From: Plantago elongata
Lineage: Eukaryota > Streptophyta > Magnoliopsida > Lamiales > Plantaginaceae
Length of the DNA stretch: 25,236 nucleotides
Assembly (NCBI GenBank): GCA_036897095.1
Contig: JAYMSP010002268.1
Coordinates: 1 to 25,236 of the forward strand
Direction: 5' to 3'
Positions 1 through 10,995 of the stretch are shown in pieces. Within the stretch, counting starts at the first letter, position 1. The number at the start of each line of letters is the position of its first letter. A model generated the notes under the pieces. That model did not search any database and was not told the origin of the DNA. It saw only the letters and a program-made list of their open reading frames with translations. A program made the translations under genes and the position numbers.

Positions 1-378
1 CATGCCCAATCCTTTTGGATGATAGCAGGTCCTGCAAATTCATATCTTTAGCACTAAAAAGAAGACAGTGATTAGCATTGAATAAGACATTGCAGAAAGA
101 TTTCTTTATGAGGCTGCTAATAGATAATAAATTGTAAGTGAAACTAGGCACATAGAGAACATTTTTGAGTGTGAAATCATCAGACGGGTGAATATCACCC
201 ATGAGTGTAGCAATAGTGGAGTTATTGTTGGTAGTTTAATAACAACATTAACATGTGTGGGGGAATGAATGTATACTGACAGATCACAAGTCATGTGATC
301 AGTGGCACCTGTATCCACAATCCATGACTGGGTAGTTTTGCTATTCATGACATTAAAGCAGTAAGACATGCCATGCAA
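1..378 (-). pseudogene. Copia protease and pre-integrase fragment (frameshifted)
   Basis: The minus-strand reading contains SWIVDTGATDHMTCD. This is the retropepsin active-site motif D-T-G-A, with the catalytic Asp encoded at 313-315. After about position 240 the frame is lost and resumes in another frame as GDIHPSDDFTLKNVLYVPSF, the conserved stretch that follows the protease in plant Copia elements. The fragment runs off the left edge before any integrase or reverse transcriptase. It is non-functional because of the frame changes. Confidence 0.75.
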
Positions 379-418
379 ACCTGAGGGTACTATATCAGCA
401 TCTGAGGGAGTAATGTAG

Positions 419-1620
419 CTACAACAATGTTAGCAGAGTGATGAACAGGTGCTGCAGATTGAGCCCATGATTATTTTTGAAATGCCAAAAACTGGTTGAA
501 CTGATTAAACTGATTGAACTGATGATAAAGTGCAGGATCCATGATGGGATTGTCTGCAGCTTGAAGGAATGTGTCTTGATTGTAATAGCATTTGACACTT
601 TACCAAGCTTGTTTGGTTGGTTCCATCCAGGTGGATAGCCAATAAGCTGAAAATAAGTGTCTTGAGTGTGGTTGTTCATACCACAGTGCATACACCTCTT
701 CTTTGGCTTATCCTTCTGGTATGGCTTGAATGGTTGAGGGATGCCATTGTTACCCTGAGAGCCTACATTTCTGGCATGAGGTGGTCTGTAAGAGGTGGAT
801 GATCTAGTCACCATAGCAGTTGAATCCATGGGATTGCTAGCAGCAGGCTGAAATAGGGATCTCTGAGATTCCTCTTGTAACATGATGGAGTAAACTTAGG
901 ATAGTGATGGTAATGGTTTATGCAGAAAAACTGGCTACGCAGGTGGGCATATGAGTCATCTAAGCCAGCCATGAATTTCATAACAACATCCTTCTGTTGA
1001 GTGAGAATTTGAGTTTGAATGAGCTCACATTTGTAGCTTGATAAGGCACCACAAGAACAAGCCAAAACAGGCCCGTAGCTAATGTACTCATCCCAGATTC
1101 CCTTGAAATAGTTGTAATATTGTGTCAAAGTCATCGATCCTTTTGACATAGCACCAAGATTCTTTTCCAGAGTGAAGGCTCTAGGGCCATCAGATTGTGC
1201 ATATCTAGATTGAATTTCTAGCAAGGCATCTCTTGCAGAGTTGCAGTACAATAAGCTATTCTTGATATCATCATGGAGGGATAGGTTTATCCAACCCAAA
1301 AGCAGTGCATTAGCTCTCTCCCACGCATCATATAGCTCGAAATCACCCACATCAGGGACATGGAGAGAGCCATCAATCAAGGCTAGTTTGTTCTTTACTT
1401 GTAAAGTTCGAATCACATATTTACTCCAAGAAACATAATTGTCGCCATTGAAGATAACAGAAATAATCTGCAGACCTGGATGATCAGATGGATGGTAAAA
1501 GTATGGCGAAAGTTGGTTTTCTGCATGATTGAGGGACGATCGAACACGGGTGACAGTCGGTGATTGAACCCTTGGTGGTTGAAAAGCGACATTGCCGCTT
1601 GAAGAGGAAGAATCCGCCAT
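419..1620 (-). pseudogene. Copia gag polyprotein with zinc knuckle (frameshifted)
   Basis: Translation from the ATG at 1620 begins MADSSSSSGN and contains the gag signatures HPSDHPGLQIIS, NGDNYVSWSKYV, LQVKNKLALIDG and LTQYYNYFKGIWDEY, typical of plant Copia gag (UBN2/Retrotran_gag family). An upstream in-frame start at 1647 is TTG, so 1620 is preferred. Around 890-925 the frame breaks: the coding sense moves to another frame, which also meets a TAA, before continuing MLQEESQRSLFQ at 883. The CCHC knuckle (CMHCGMNNHTQDTY) has Tyr in place of the last Cys, so zinc binding is probably lost. After the knuckle a further frame change occurs near 580. Gag would form the particle and bind RNA in an intact element; this copy cannot make it. 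Confidence 0.8.
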
Positions 1621-1821
1621 TAACGCCGGAATGAAACTGAAGAGCAACGAACACGATGCTCAGATAACCGTCAATTGTGTGTAAACTAACTGCCAGCCGG
1701 AAAATCTCTCAGATATGGCAAGAACGCCGTGACGGAATAAGGAATCGGAAAATCGAAGAAAACAGAGTAAAGCGGAAGAAGATGATTTCGTAAACGAACG
1801 ATGATCAATCGAGATTCTCAA

Positions 1822-1830
1822 CTGATACCA
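1822..1830 (-). other. Primer-binding site, initiator tRNA-Met type
   Basis: The minus strand reads TGGTATCAG directly after the LTR. This is the conserved start of the plant Copia primer-binding site, complementary to the 3' end of initiator methionine tRNA. The match stops after 9 bases (usual extension GAGC, here TTGA), consistent with decay. Confidence 0.7.
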
Positions 1831-2075
1831 TGTGAATAATCTTGATAATGTGATAAACCAAATTGTATTGATTGATTGAAGGAGATGAATTCTCCAATGA
1901 ATGATACATTAGTTTAGTTTACAATGAAACTACTATATATAGTGAAAGAAGGATAACTAACTTAACTATAAACTAACTATAACTAACTACTCATAACTAC
2001 TCTTAAGAAACTATTAGCCCAAACTGCAAGAACATGACCACAACAATACATACCATGTGGAAAGATAGATGCACA
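1831..2075 (-). repeat. Copia 5' LTR
   Basis: The inner edge is well placed. The plus-strand sequence TGTGAATAAT starts at 1831, directly next to the primer-binding site. The outer edge is a guess: CACA ending at 2075 would give 4-bp TGTG/CACA terminal inverted repeats and a 245-bp LTR, while an earlier end near 2045-2050 is also possible. A palindromic TATA-like box, CTATATATAG (1933-1942), is well placed to be the element's promoter on the minus strand. Confidence 0.6.
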
Positions 2076-2094
2076 AACTAGAAACAACTCTTCT

Positions 2095-2375
2095 TTCTTG
2101 TTTTCACTGATGATTGATTGATGGTTGATGATAATGATTGATGGTCGATGACGATTGACGATGATTGACGATAATTGATGATGATCGAGGCTTCATTGAT
2201 ACGTCGATTTGATGATGATGATTGGTGATCGATTGAAGGTGGATGATGTTTAATGATGATGAGGATCAACGATGATTGATGATGATCGAGGCTGATGATG
2301 ATCAGATCAATGGCTCCTTCGTTGATGTTGATGATCAATGGGTGTTTTTGTGAAGAACGATGATAATCAATGTTA
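2095..2375. repeat. GAT/ATC-rich low-complexity tract
   Basis: About 280 bases consist almost entirely of imperfect GAT, GATT and GATC units. A longer word, TTGATGATGATCGAGGCT, occurs twice (near 2174 and 2277), showing higher-order duplication. An open frame across it on the minus strand is Ile/Asp/His/Ser-rich and reflects only the repeat. The tract lies directly outside the Copia LTR and ~350 bases upstream of NUP43. Confidence 0.8.
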
Positions 2376-2719
2376 ATGATCAATATTAGTATAATTTAGG
2401 AATTAAGTTTATTGAGAATGTTTGAATTTAATGTAAAATATTAATTTTAGTTTCTTGTTTAAAAGATTTAATTTTTTTAATAAAGATATTCAATATATGA
2501 AAAAAAATATTTATATTAAAAAATTATGTTTAAATATATTTTAGCGATGTAGGTGGTTAGAGCAACACTTCGTGTAACATGACTCTCATGGTGACATTTG
2601 ATGTAAAAGTAGGAGATTATTCAAATGCTTAATACGGTCCTAGTGAAAAGTGGGTCGTCTCCAAAGTCTGTTTGTTGCGTTCCCAAAACCCCAGTGAAAA
2701 ACCCTCTCCGGCACCGGCA

Positions 2720-5330
2720 ATGGCCGTGACCACCACCACCACAGACAACCTCCAAATACACCGTCTCCCACAAGACACCTACATCGACGGCCTCCGGTGG
2801 CTACCTCACCTCAACACCTTCACTCGCCACATTCTCCTCGCCACCTACTCCTCATCATCAGCCACTCCATCTCTCCAAACTCTAACTTTCTCCCCTTCCC
2901 AAACCCTAACACCAACCCTAACCCTCCAATCCTCTCTCTCCACTCCTTCCAGGCTCACTTCCCTCAAAAGCTCCCCTTCTCCCTACACTCCCTCCAAGCC
3001 CTTGATCGCCGCTTCAACCTTTTCCGGCTCCCTTCTGGTTTACACTGCCGATTTGATCACTGGCGGTTTGAATTTCGAATTCGAGGTGGCTGACAAGGGG
3101 TTTCATTTTGGGGCTGTGTCTGCGATTGATTTGAGTGACAATGGGTCGGATTGTGTCACTGTTGGGGAGGATGGGAGGGTTAATTTGGTTAATTTGAATG
3201 CAAAGGGCGGGTTTAGGAAGGTTTATGATAGTTCTGGCCTGGTCGAGTATACTGCCGTTAAGTGGGCGAGTCCGGTTGAGTTTGTCACCGGAGGATTTGG
3301 GTTTGCGATGCATTTGTGGGATCTTCGTAAGCCCGGTGGACCTGCCGCATTGTTTAAGGGTTACAATTGGTAATGATACAGGATTATGTAGCCTTTTCAC
3401 GTTCTAGCTTGCTGTCCGATTTTGTTTGATTGATTGGTAAATGATGATTTTTACTCCATTTCGGTCGTAGGATGATGATAGATGAGTGAATTTAATGGAG
3501 AGTTGATTGAATGAATTGTGAGAAATTTTGGTGGTTTAATATATGCAGCTTTGGGATGGAAACATATTATTTCGTTGCGTCTGTACCACGTCATGAGTTG
3601 TGTTAGATATCCATGCTGCAATTCTACAAAGGTGTTTAGTACTTACGTTTATAATTACTTCTCTTTGAACATCATGTTCATATAAAGGAGATCATCTTAA
3701 AGTATTTGATCTCAGAGATTACTAATCGTTGTAATATTCCCTCTGGCATCAGTTATATAAGTAATTTTGTATGGCTGTATGTAACTACTAATTTACTAGT
3801 TAGAGAAAGGCTGAGTCTAACTTGTGTGAGAGGCAGTATCTTTAAACCTTATTTTTTTTCTAGCAGCGTAATGTGCACTGTTATTAGAGTCTAGAACAAG
3901 TGAGGGTTACCGTCATCGTTCTTTACTTATTTAGCTTCTCTTCTTGCGCACTATAGACACATTTAATCCTATATGATAAAGTTTTCTGAAAACTTAGGTG
4001 GATAAGATGTTGTGCCTGAAGTTGCATTCCTTATAATGTCCGATCCATTTATTCCTCTGGAAATACACTAACATCATATAACTGTTGTTGATTTATAGGT
4101 GCTCGTAATGAGTGCTTATGTTGATATACTAGTCTGCTGAACTCTTCCTCACATGATGATATCAACAGGACAGGAGGCGCAACATCTGGCATTGTACATT
4201 CTATCGATATTCACCTGTCACGAAAGCATGCATGCCTTGTAAGGCCAGTTTTGTTGCTTTATTCTTAAATGAATAGTTGTCCTAAGTTATAAGAGTTAGC
4301 CTTCATGTCTATGTCCCTTTCCTGTTGCTGTGTCTAGCGCACCATAATGCAGAAATAACCCTACGCCTATAATGCGTAGATGCTAATTGTGAGGTCAATC
4401 TTAGAAGTATTTCTCACAAGTATACTATAAATTGATACTTCCTATGTACCAACAAGTATTTCATAAAGACCATGAAAAACTAGCAATGCAAAGTGATTAA
4501 TAGTCGCTATTTGCAAAAGCTGCCTATATTATTGCTATTAGCATCTATCCTCTTCAGCTCCTGCCTATTCTAAAATTAGCTCTGCTCATAATTTCTTGCA
4601 CCTGTGACTAAGTGACACATGCAGTCGTTGCATTAGGAGATGATATGATGTGATCTAATAGTGTTTATATGCATCACTCACTTTGAATATTTGATGACGT
4701 TGTAATGAAGGCAGGAGGCTCTTCTGGTGCTTTGTTTGCATGGGATACACGTCGTCCTGAGGAGCCCATTGTCCTTTCTGGTGTTGGTATCGGCGGTTCT
4801 CCACACAATTCACTAGTTGAAAGTGACATATGGGAAGTTCAGTATGACAACTATTCAAATTCGTCCAGGATGGGTAATCTATCATCTTCTCGGATTCTAC
4901 CTGCTATGATTTGTTCTGAAGATGGAATTCTTGGTGTATTTGAACAAGGTATGCTCTAGATTATATCCAGGATTCTGATATCTTTTATGTTAAACCTGCA
5001 TGACTTGTTACAATATTGATGATTTTCTCTGAACCTGTTATAGGTGAAGAACCTATCGAGCTCTTGGCTGAACCCTGTGCCATAAATAACTTTGACATAG
5101 ACAAGCAAAATCCCTCGGTGTGTTACTTTTTCTAATTAGCTATCATCGTTTTCTTTCTCTATGGTGTATGCTGTTAAATGTTTTGTTTACGATTCCCACT
5201 TCTTACCCCTTTGTTACTTTTCTTAGCATGTTGTACCTGTTATTCATCATGATTCATGAACAATCTTTTGTTGCAGGATGTGATGTGCAGTTTGGAATGG
5301 GAATCAATAGCCATCTTGACAAGGCCATGA
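2720..5330 (+). CDS. NUP43: Nucleoporin NUP43 (WD40 protein of the nuclear pore Y complex)
   Basis: Five exons join in frame to 361 codons plus stop: 2720-3369, 4169-4238, 4711-4948, 5044-5117, 5277-5330. All introns are GT-AG. The length agrees with what I recall for Arabidopsis NUP43. The start is the first ATG of the frame (2720); an upstream TTG at 2672 is not a plausible start. Known family role: a WD40 beta-propeller subunit of the Nup107-160 (Y) subcomplex, a structural part of the nuclear pore. Visible WD40 hallmarks include two WDxR motifs: HLWDLRKPGG (Trp about residue 200) and LFAWDTRRPEEP (Trp about 251). The other landmarks are SGIVHSIDIHLSRKHACL and the C-terminal SLEWESIAILTRP. 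The second WD repeat is split across exons 2 and 3 in phase 0, which fixes the acceptor at 4711. The N-terminal ~60 residues are Ser/Thr/Pro-rich. Intron 1 is ~800 bp. The downstream SDR gene is convergent. Confidence 0.92.
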
Positions 5331-6287
5331 TCACTCCAACCCGGAGAGCTGAAAAGTAGCATCTGTATTACTTTGTTATCTAGAGAAGCTAGTATAATTT
5401 ATGTATGGTTTGATGATCTTAGTTGGAAATGGCAAGCACTAAGCTTTGTTTGGCAGGGTGTCTTATCAGCCCTCTCGTATGTGTAACTGTATTGTGCTAT
5501 GACGTCCGACCTAAATATACTAATTCTCTAATTCTCGATACAATTACATTTGATTTTTATCACGAAAAATTCATAATATAGAAATATACTAGTACAAGCG
5601 GGGAACAAAATGTTGGGGCAAGCTTTTAGCTAAAGTGTGAAGGGTTATTAAACAAACTTCCCAGGTGATCTACATTGCACAAGTCTCTGCTCAAAGTTGA
5701 AAAAAAAACCTTCAAGTATAAAAATCAGCCATCAACCCCAGAACTGTAACATCTGGCACAGCATAGAATCGAAGCCAATGCTAATTGAAGTAACAGGCAA
5801 TGGTTAGTTCAGATGCAAAGTCGTAGGTAAATGAGACCGGAACTCAATATGTGTTGAATTATGGGCTATAACAAGTTCCAGACTTCCAGTATGAATCTAA
5901 AAAACCACTTTTAAGTAGCAAGAGAAAGATATCAAGAGAAAGTGTTGATTACGAACCGAATGGAAGTAACAACAAAGCGTAGCTCAGTTAGTGAGACGCT
6001 TCACCTCTAACTAATAGGTCGGGGTTCGGGTCACCCTTTCAAAAAAAAAAAACCGAATAGAAGTACGGAAGTACTGTTATTTAAGTAGATCATCACGGAT
6101 CAAGCTAAACGACAATATAAAACATCATTGCGAAGTGAATTAAGTTCCAAAAGTATGGTCTGCTTCATTGGTCTGCGAATTTGATTCCTTATAGATGAAT
6201 TTGACATGAACTTCCCCATCTGACCCATGAGGTATGATCCAGAAGTATTCAGTAAACCACTATAAAATATATAACATTACTCCCCAA
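5331..6287. other. Convergent intergenic region: two 3' UTRs and a SINE
   Basis: This stretch separates the stop codons of NUP43 (plus) and the SDR (minus). Both 3' UTRs must lie here. Apart from the SINE at 5954-6065 I see no coding sequence. Confidence 0.7.
5954..6065 (+). mobile_element. Very short tRNA-derived SINE with target-site duplications
   Basis: The body (about 5969-6050, 82 bp) contains a Pol III A box (TAGCTCAGTTAG, 5980-5991) and B box (GGTTCGGGTCA, ~6023-6033) and ends in a run of 10 A. It is flanked by 15-bp direct repeats, AACCGAATGGAAGTA (5954-5968) and AACCGAATAGAAGTA (6051-6065), which differ at one base. Together these are the hallmarks of a LINE-mobilised, tRNA-derived SINE. 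The acceptor ends do not pair, so it is not a tRNA gene. Unlike most plant SINEs there is little or no tRNA-unrelated body. Confidence 0.85.
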
Positions 6288-8659
6288 TTACTCTACAAAA
6301 GATGAAATTTCTTTCTCAACAATGAAGGTGCCGGTCGGACCGTCATCAGGGAACATTGCAGCCATAACAGGTGTTGCTGCTCCTTCCTCAACTGTCAATT
6401 TGCCAGTATTGTAGTTGATATCAGTTTTCACATAGCCTGGGCATACACAATTGATACGGAAAGAGGGGTGTTTCTTGGCTAGAATCCTTGTGTACGCATT
6501 CAAGGCTGCTTTAGAAAGTATGTATGCACCCATACCCATAAATTTAGGCCAATCTTTGGCTTCTAACGACCCCTCTTTGAAGTCTTTAAGGTACTCATCC
6601 AGCAGCTCATCAATCTTTTCTTCTGTAAGGTTATCGACATCGTTGAGTATGCACTTAACTGACTCTTTCGGTATATGCTGTAAAAGTTCAAAAGCAACGT
6701 TCATTGCATCAGTATGTAATACACCAAAAAATCAAGGAATCCTATAAACAAAAGAAAGTATTTTTCAGCTCACTATTAAGCATAGAAGGCAAAAGTATCT
6801 AAGATGACCCTACAGATCACTGTTGCATTCTGCCTTTCAATCATTCAGGAGCTTCACCTCAGACAAGTGAATCAAGACCAGGTAATTGATCTGTAGTAAC
6901 TAGTACGTAACGATCACAAGCGACTACTTTGGGTCAGCTCAACCGTATCTAAGAACCAGTTTGCAAAAACTTAAGTTCATATTAAGTGATTAGATGAAGT
7001 AGAATCGCGCTAATGATTTCATTGCGGTGAATCTGGTAGGTGTTTGCAAACGGTTTTAAGAATGTGTAGACAAAATAAGTTGGAATAATCAGTGAGGCAG
7101 GTGATTTTATTAAAGTTGATTCTAGCATATTATTGAAAGTTTTCAGAAGTTACAATCTGTTATTCCAAACATAATTTCCAGTGACTCTGCTTTAGAAAAC
7201 TTTTAATCAATTTGCAAACACTCGCTAGCCCCAATTTCTTGAAAAGTTAGAAGTATGGCTTCCGTAAATGCTTGAGGCAGAGTACCTTCAGTCTCCCCAT
7301 TCCAGAGGACACATTTACAATCCTGGGTGAATCAGACAGCTGCAGTAAAGGGAGCAATGCTTCAGCTGTTCTTTTTGCACCATGATAATTAGTATGAAGG
7401 CACGCTGCTACTGAGTCATACGTCTCAGCCATTATCTCACCCCAATTGATTGGTGTACCTGCCTGCACTTACATAGTAAACAAAGGAACCAACTATGAGA
7501 ACAATATTTTGATCCACCAACAAACTAAAGAGTGAAAAGACAACATGACAAAAGCCCTCACCGCAAGACTAGCTGTGACTGTAGCATTTGCAACTGCTAT
7601 GTCTCGGGGTTCAAGCCCCCCAACCCCAGCATTGTTCACCTATATGTAATGCCCAAATTACTTCCACATTTTTTCCATGGTTACAAGAGAAATATATTAT
7701 ACACAGCTATCTATAGTCCATTTGCATAATAGCATGAAGCAAATGTGTTGTATGCAAGTGCTACTACAAGATTAGTAGGTATCAAGTAAACCAAGTCTGC
7801 AAAAAAAATAATTTGATAGTGGTTCTGATGTAATGTAGATTTAGGCATAAAGAGACGTAAGTTTGTCCCCATACTTAGTTATGCCTGTTTTCGACTAAGT
7901 AATAGATACCTCTACAAGAGGCTGAATCAATGTCCCGAGCAAGAACTACTTTTACAAGGTGCCAGCATAAGAACTAACTTCCTGACAGATTCGGACTGAG
8001 TATCGCTGTAAAGACATTGCATCAACAGCTAATTATAATCCATGGGTCTAAACTCTAATAGCATCACGATGAGCAGATAAGTTATAATGCTTCATTTTCT
8101 CCACAGAACTCTTAAATAAACCAAGAATCATCAATATGTATCTGCCAATATGAATCTAGGTAACCGTTGAAAGCATATAGACTCCAAAACTGTTATTCGG
8201 TAAACTTATAATCAATTAATCGCATAAAGTGCAGAATAATAAAGATATGCATATAGCAAAATCAAGAGAGAAAAAAAAACCAGATCATACCAAGATATCA
8301 AGCTTTCCAAATTGGGTCTTGACAAATTCAGATAAAGAAGCAAAACTCTGTAAATCAGTAACATCAAGCTGATGAAAAACAACAAGACCAGAAAGCCCAA
8401 AAATGTTGTTAAGTTTATCAACAGCTTCAAGCCCTCTCTTTTCATCTCTAGCAGTCAAAACAACAGTGATTCCTTTGGAAGCCAATTGCTTACACACCTC
8501 AAATCCAATTCCCTTGTTTGCTCCTGTAACAACAGCATATCTGGAATTTGGAGTGAAGTAACAAGATTACTGTACTAATCAGAAACTTGTAGTAATATAA
8601 TGAATATGATCAAAAGAGTACCTTTTTACAGGAGAACTTTTGTGGGTTGCTTCAGCCAT
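6288..8659 (-). CDS. Short-chain dehydrogenase/reductase, (+)-neomenthol dehydrogenase / carbonyl reductase-like
   Basis: Five exons, in transcript order 8659-8622, 8540-8291, 7639-7562, 7462-7286 and 6677-6288, join in frame to 310 codons plus stop with GT-AG introns. The family is the extended plant SDR group of salutaridine reductase, neomenthol dehydrogenase and cytosolic NADPH aldehyde reductases, typically ~300-315 aa. Visible features: the Rossmann cofactor motif TGANKGIG (residues 18-25), the downstream ARDEKRG basic motif favouring NADPH, NNAG (98-101), the catalytic-region Asn in CLHTNYHG (~147), NVSSGMG with catalytic Ser (~175), YILSK with Tyr ~233 and Lys ~237, and CPGYVKTD after it. 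The ~40-residue insert before the active-site Tyr ([20 protein letters not shown]) marks this subgroup as monomeric-type SDRs. There is no transit or signal peptide, so it is probably cytosolic. All key residues are present, so the enzyme should be active. The substrate cannot be told from sequence: reactive aldehydes, menthone-like ketones and alkaloid ketones are all known in the group. Confidence 0.92.
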
Positions 8660-9867
8660 TGATGATGATGATGATGGGTTGAATACAAATTTTTGGCAAT
8701 TAGTCTTAAGCACTGCACAACTAGGTTCTTCTTCCCCAAAGCTCTAATACAGTTAAAGCCACAAGCAATTATTCAAAGGGAAAAAATCAAGAAGTATCAA
8801 TATTGGAAGAGAAGGCAATTACATATTCTTAACCAACCAGAAGATTATATTAAAAATAATCTATCTATATCATTATAAAAAAAAAACATTTTTGTAATTA
8901 ACACATTATAAAATTCTTCATTCTCATTGATTGGAATTTATTTAAATTGATAAAACGAAATTGTTCTGATTGGTCAGGACAAAGCTAAATGCTGATTGTG
9001 CTCCCAATCATTTACTCGTGACCAGAGATTGATTCTTACGTGTGACACTCATTCTTACATTTAATTTTTTAGCATTTAATTTTCAAATTTAAATATATTT
9101 AAAAATAATATAAGCATAATAAATAATATACACATAAATATAATAATTCTTGAATTAAAATTTTTTAAATGACTGATGTGTTATCTAAATTCTAATTTGA
9201 TTTTTTTTATTTTCAATAGCAAGGGTCTTGAGGTCCCTTCCATTTTCCATTTTATTCATGTACCAATTAATACATTGAATATATATTTTAATTCATTTTT
9301 AAATAATTGTTTCAATCTCTAATTTCTTCAATTAATATACAAATCAATTTTTACATGGAGTGTTGAATATTTGTTTCCATCCATTTACATATTCATTCAC
9401 TTAAGTCAAAACCTCTGCCATCTTCATTAGCCTAATGGATCGAGATCGATCAACACAAACATGAATTCTATATAGAGAAAATGTTGTGATATTATTAGAT
9501 TTATTGCAAAAAGTAAAGAGAAAGAAATAGAAATGTAGAAAGATAAGTATGATTGTTAGGTTGATAAAATTTGGGTTAAAATGTTTGTAATTTAAATTCA
9601 TGGTAAACACTTCGAAAAAAAATTAACTTAGTTTAATTTTTTTAGTTGTATAACAAACAGACTGTAACTACTCTTAAACTAGAAGATTGAAAGTATCTAA
9701 AAAAATAAAAATAGAAATTTGAATGAATTAAGAAATTCATATAATAAAAGTTTAAGAAGTAATATTTTATAACATAGTTTTATCATTTAAGAGCAAGGGA
9801 AAAGTTAGGATTGTTTCTAGACCGTACTGAATTTTATATAATTCGGTTATTAATAATGTAATAATGT
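8660..9867. other. SDR upstream region and AT-rich intergenic DNA
   Basis: This holds the 5' UTR and promoter side of the SDR, including a short GAT run (8661-8673), followed by very AT-rich sequence. TTATAA motifs near 8870 and 8905 could serve as a TATA box on the minus strand, but the background is so AT-rich that this is not diagnostic. I see no coding sequence or clear transposon ends. Confidence 0.5.
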
Positions 9868-10130
9868 ACTCCCTACGTCCCGCATTACTTTATACATTCA
9901 TTACTGTTCCACACAACTTCATATATTATTAAAAGCAACCTACAAAAAATCTAACAAATAATAATTAATATCAACTCGGCACTTAAGTTACATATTTTGT
10001 CAAGTACATTTCTCCTTATACGTATATTTTACCTGATAACAACGCGTCAATCATAATATGTGAAGTTTTTCGAGACCGGATAGTTTCGTATAAAAATTCA
10101 ATCTTAATAAGTATTCACAAAGTCTTGTGG
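9867..10130. mobile_element. Possible truncated Stowaway-like MITE end
   Basis: TACTCCCTACGTCCCGCATTA at 9867 matches the CTCCCTCCGTCC terminal inverted repeat typical of Stowaway (Tc1/mariner-type) MITEs, including the preceding TA target. I found no matching right end, so this looks like a fragment and its extent is arbitrary. Confidence 0.45.
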
Positions 10131-10529
10131 GAATTAATACGCCTATATTTAACTTAAATATAGATGGATCAATATTGCTAATAATAACATCGATATTTTT
10201 TATCAAATCATTTATGATTGTCACTAAAATGTATTCTTGAATTAATTTTTTAAAAAAAACATCTATATTCTTAACTAACGCCCTTACCTTAGTAATCTTA
10301 CATTTTGTACTTTTTTTGTAATTAAGGTTTATTGTTTTTTATCTGTAGACAACAGTATTCTAAAAGATTTAAATAGTAAACAAAAATAAAAATTAAACAT
10401 ATATAAGCAAAATTTTCCGAAATTCGTTATTAAAATTGAAAATGATTAACCGAGAAAAAAGGTTAACACGGAAAGTCGAGCTCGAGACGAATGGTAACTC
10501 TCATGATTTATCTTTAGTATATTGTATTC

Positions 10530-10770
10530 ATATACTCCCTCCACCCAGTTTCCTTTTTCAGTATTCCATTTTAGATCGTCTAAAACTCGTTAACCTATTT
10601 CTTTAATGGAAAATTTATCTCTTACTTTATAATATCTTTCATATTTTATTCATTATTTCTCCTACTTTATTTAATCTATTTCCTGCTTTATTGTCATGTC
10701 TCCTACTTTATTCACTTTTTTTCTTAAACTTATGACAGGTCTCGCGGGTAAACCAATTTTCAATTTCATA
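10530..10770. mobile_element. Possible truncated Stowaway-like MITE end
   Basis: TATACTCCCTCCACCCAGTTTCC at about 10530 resembles a Stowaway terminal repeat next to a TA dinucleotide. It is followed by the pyrimidine-rich interior (repeated TCTCCTACTTTATT motifs) often seen in such elements. A mirror-like end, GACGGGGAGGAGGTAATA, occurs near 11262, but the two do not pair well enough to call one intact element. Confidence 0.4.
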
Positions 10771-10995
10771 TACATTTATCTATAAATATTCGAAAAATTA
10801 TTTGAACATGTATATAGATTCAACATGACAAGACGAATTCATAGACACCAAACTTGAATATATTATTAAATTATTAAATGAAACATTATAGATTTATTAA
10901 ATGATATAAATTACAAAGGACCGTATCATTATGAACTCTCAATAACAAACTTATTGAGATACCAAAAGAACGATGAAAGATCAGGCCTTCCTAAA

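Larger units (their letters stand above)
1..2075 (-). mobile_element. 5' part of a Ty1/Copia LTR retrotransposon (decayed)
   Basis: On the minus strand the order is LTR (right side), primer-binding site, gag, zinc knuckle and aspartic protease, which is the 5' order of a Copia element. The rest of pol and the 3' LTR lie beyond the left edge. Several frameshifts and stops break the polyprotein, so this is an old, non-autonomous copy. The outer LTR boundary is uncertain (2045-2075), because the partner LTR is not in the window. Confidence 0.85.

Noticed and set aside
2078-2383. Minus-strand open frame of 101 codons
   Set aside because: It translates the GAT-rich simple repeat (Ile/Asp/His/Ser) and has no domain.
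5976-6045. Possible tRNA gene
   Set aside because: A and B boxes are present, but the acceptor ends do not pair, and the poly(A) tail and target duplications identify a SINE.
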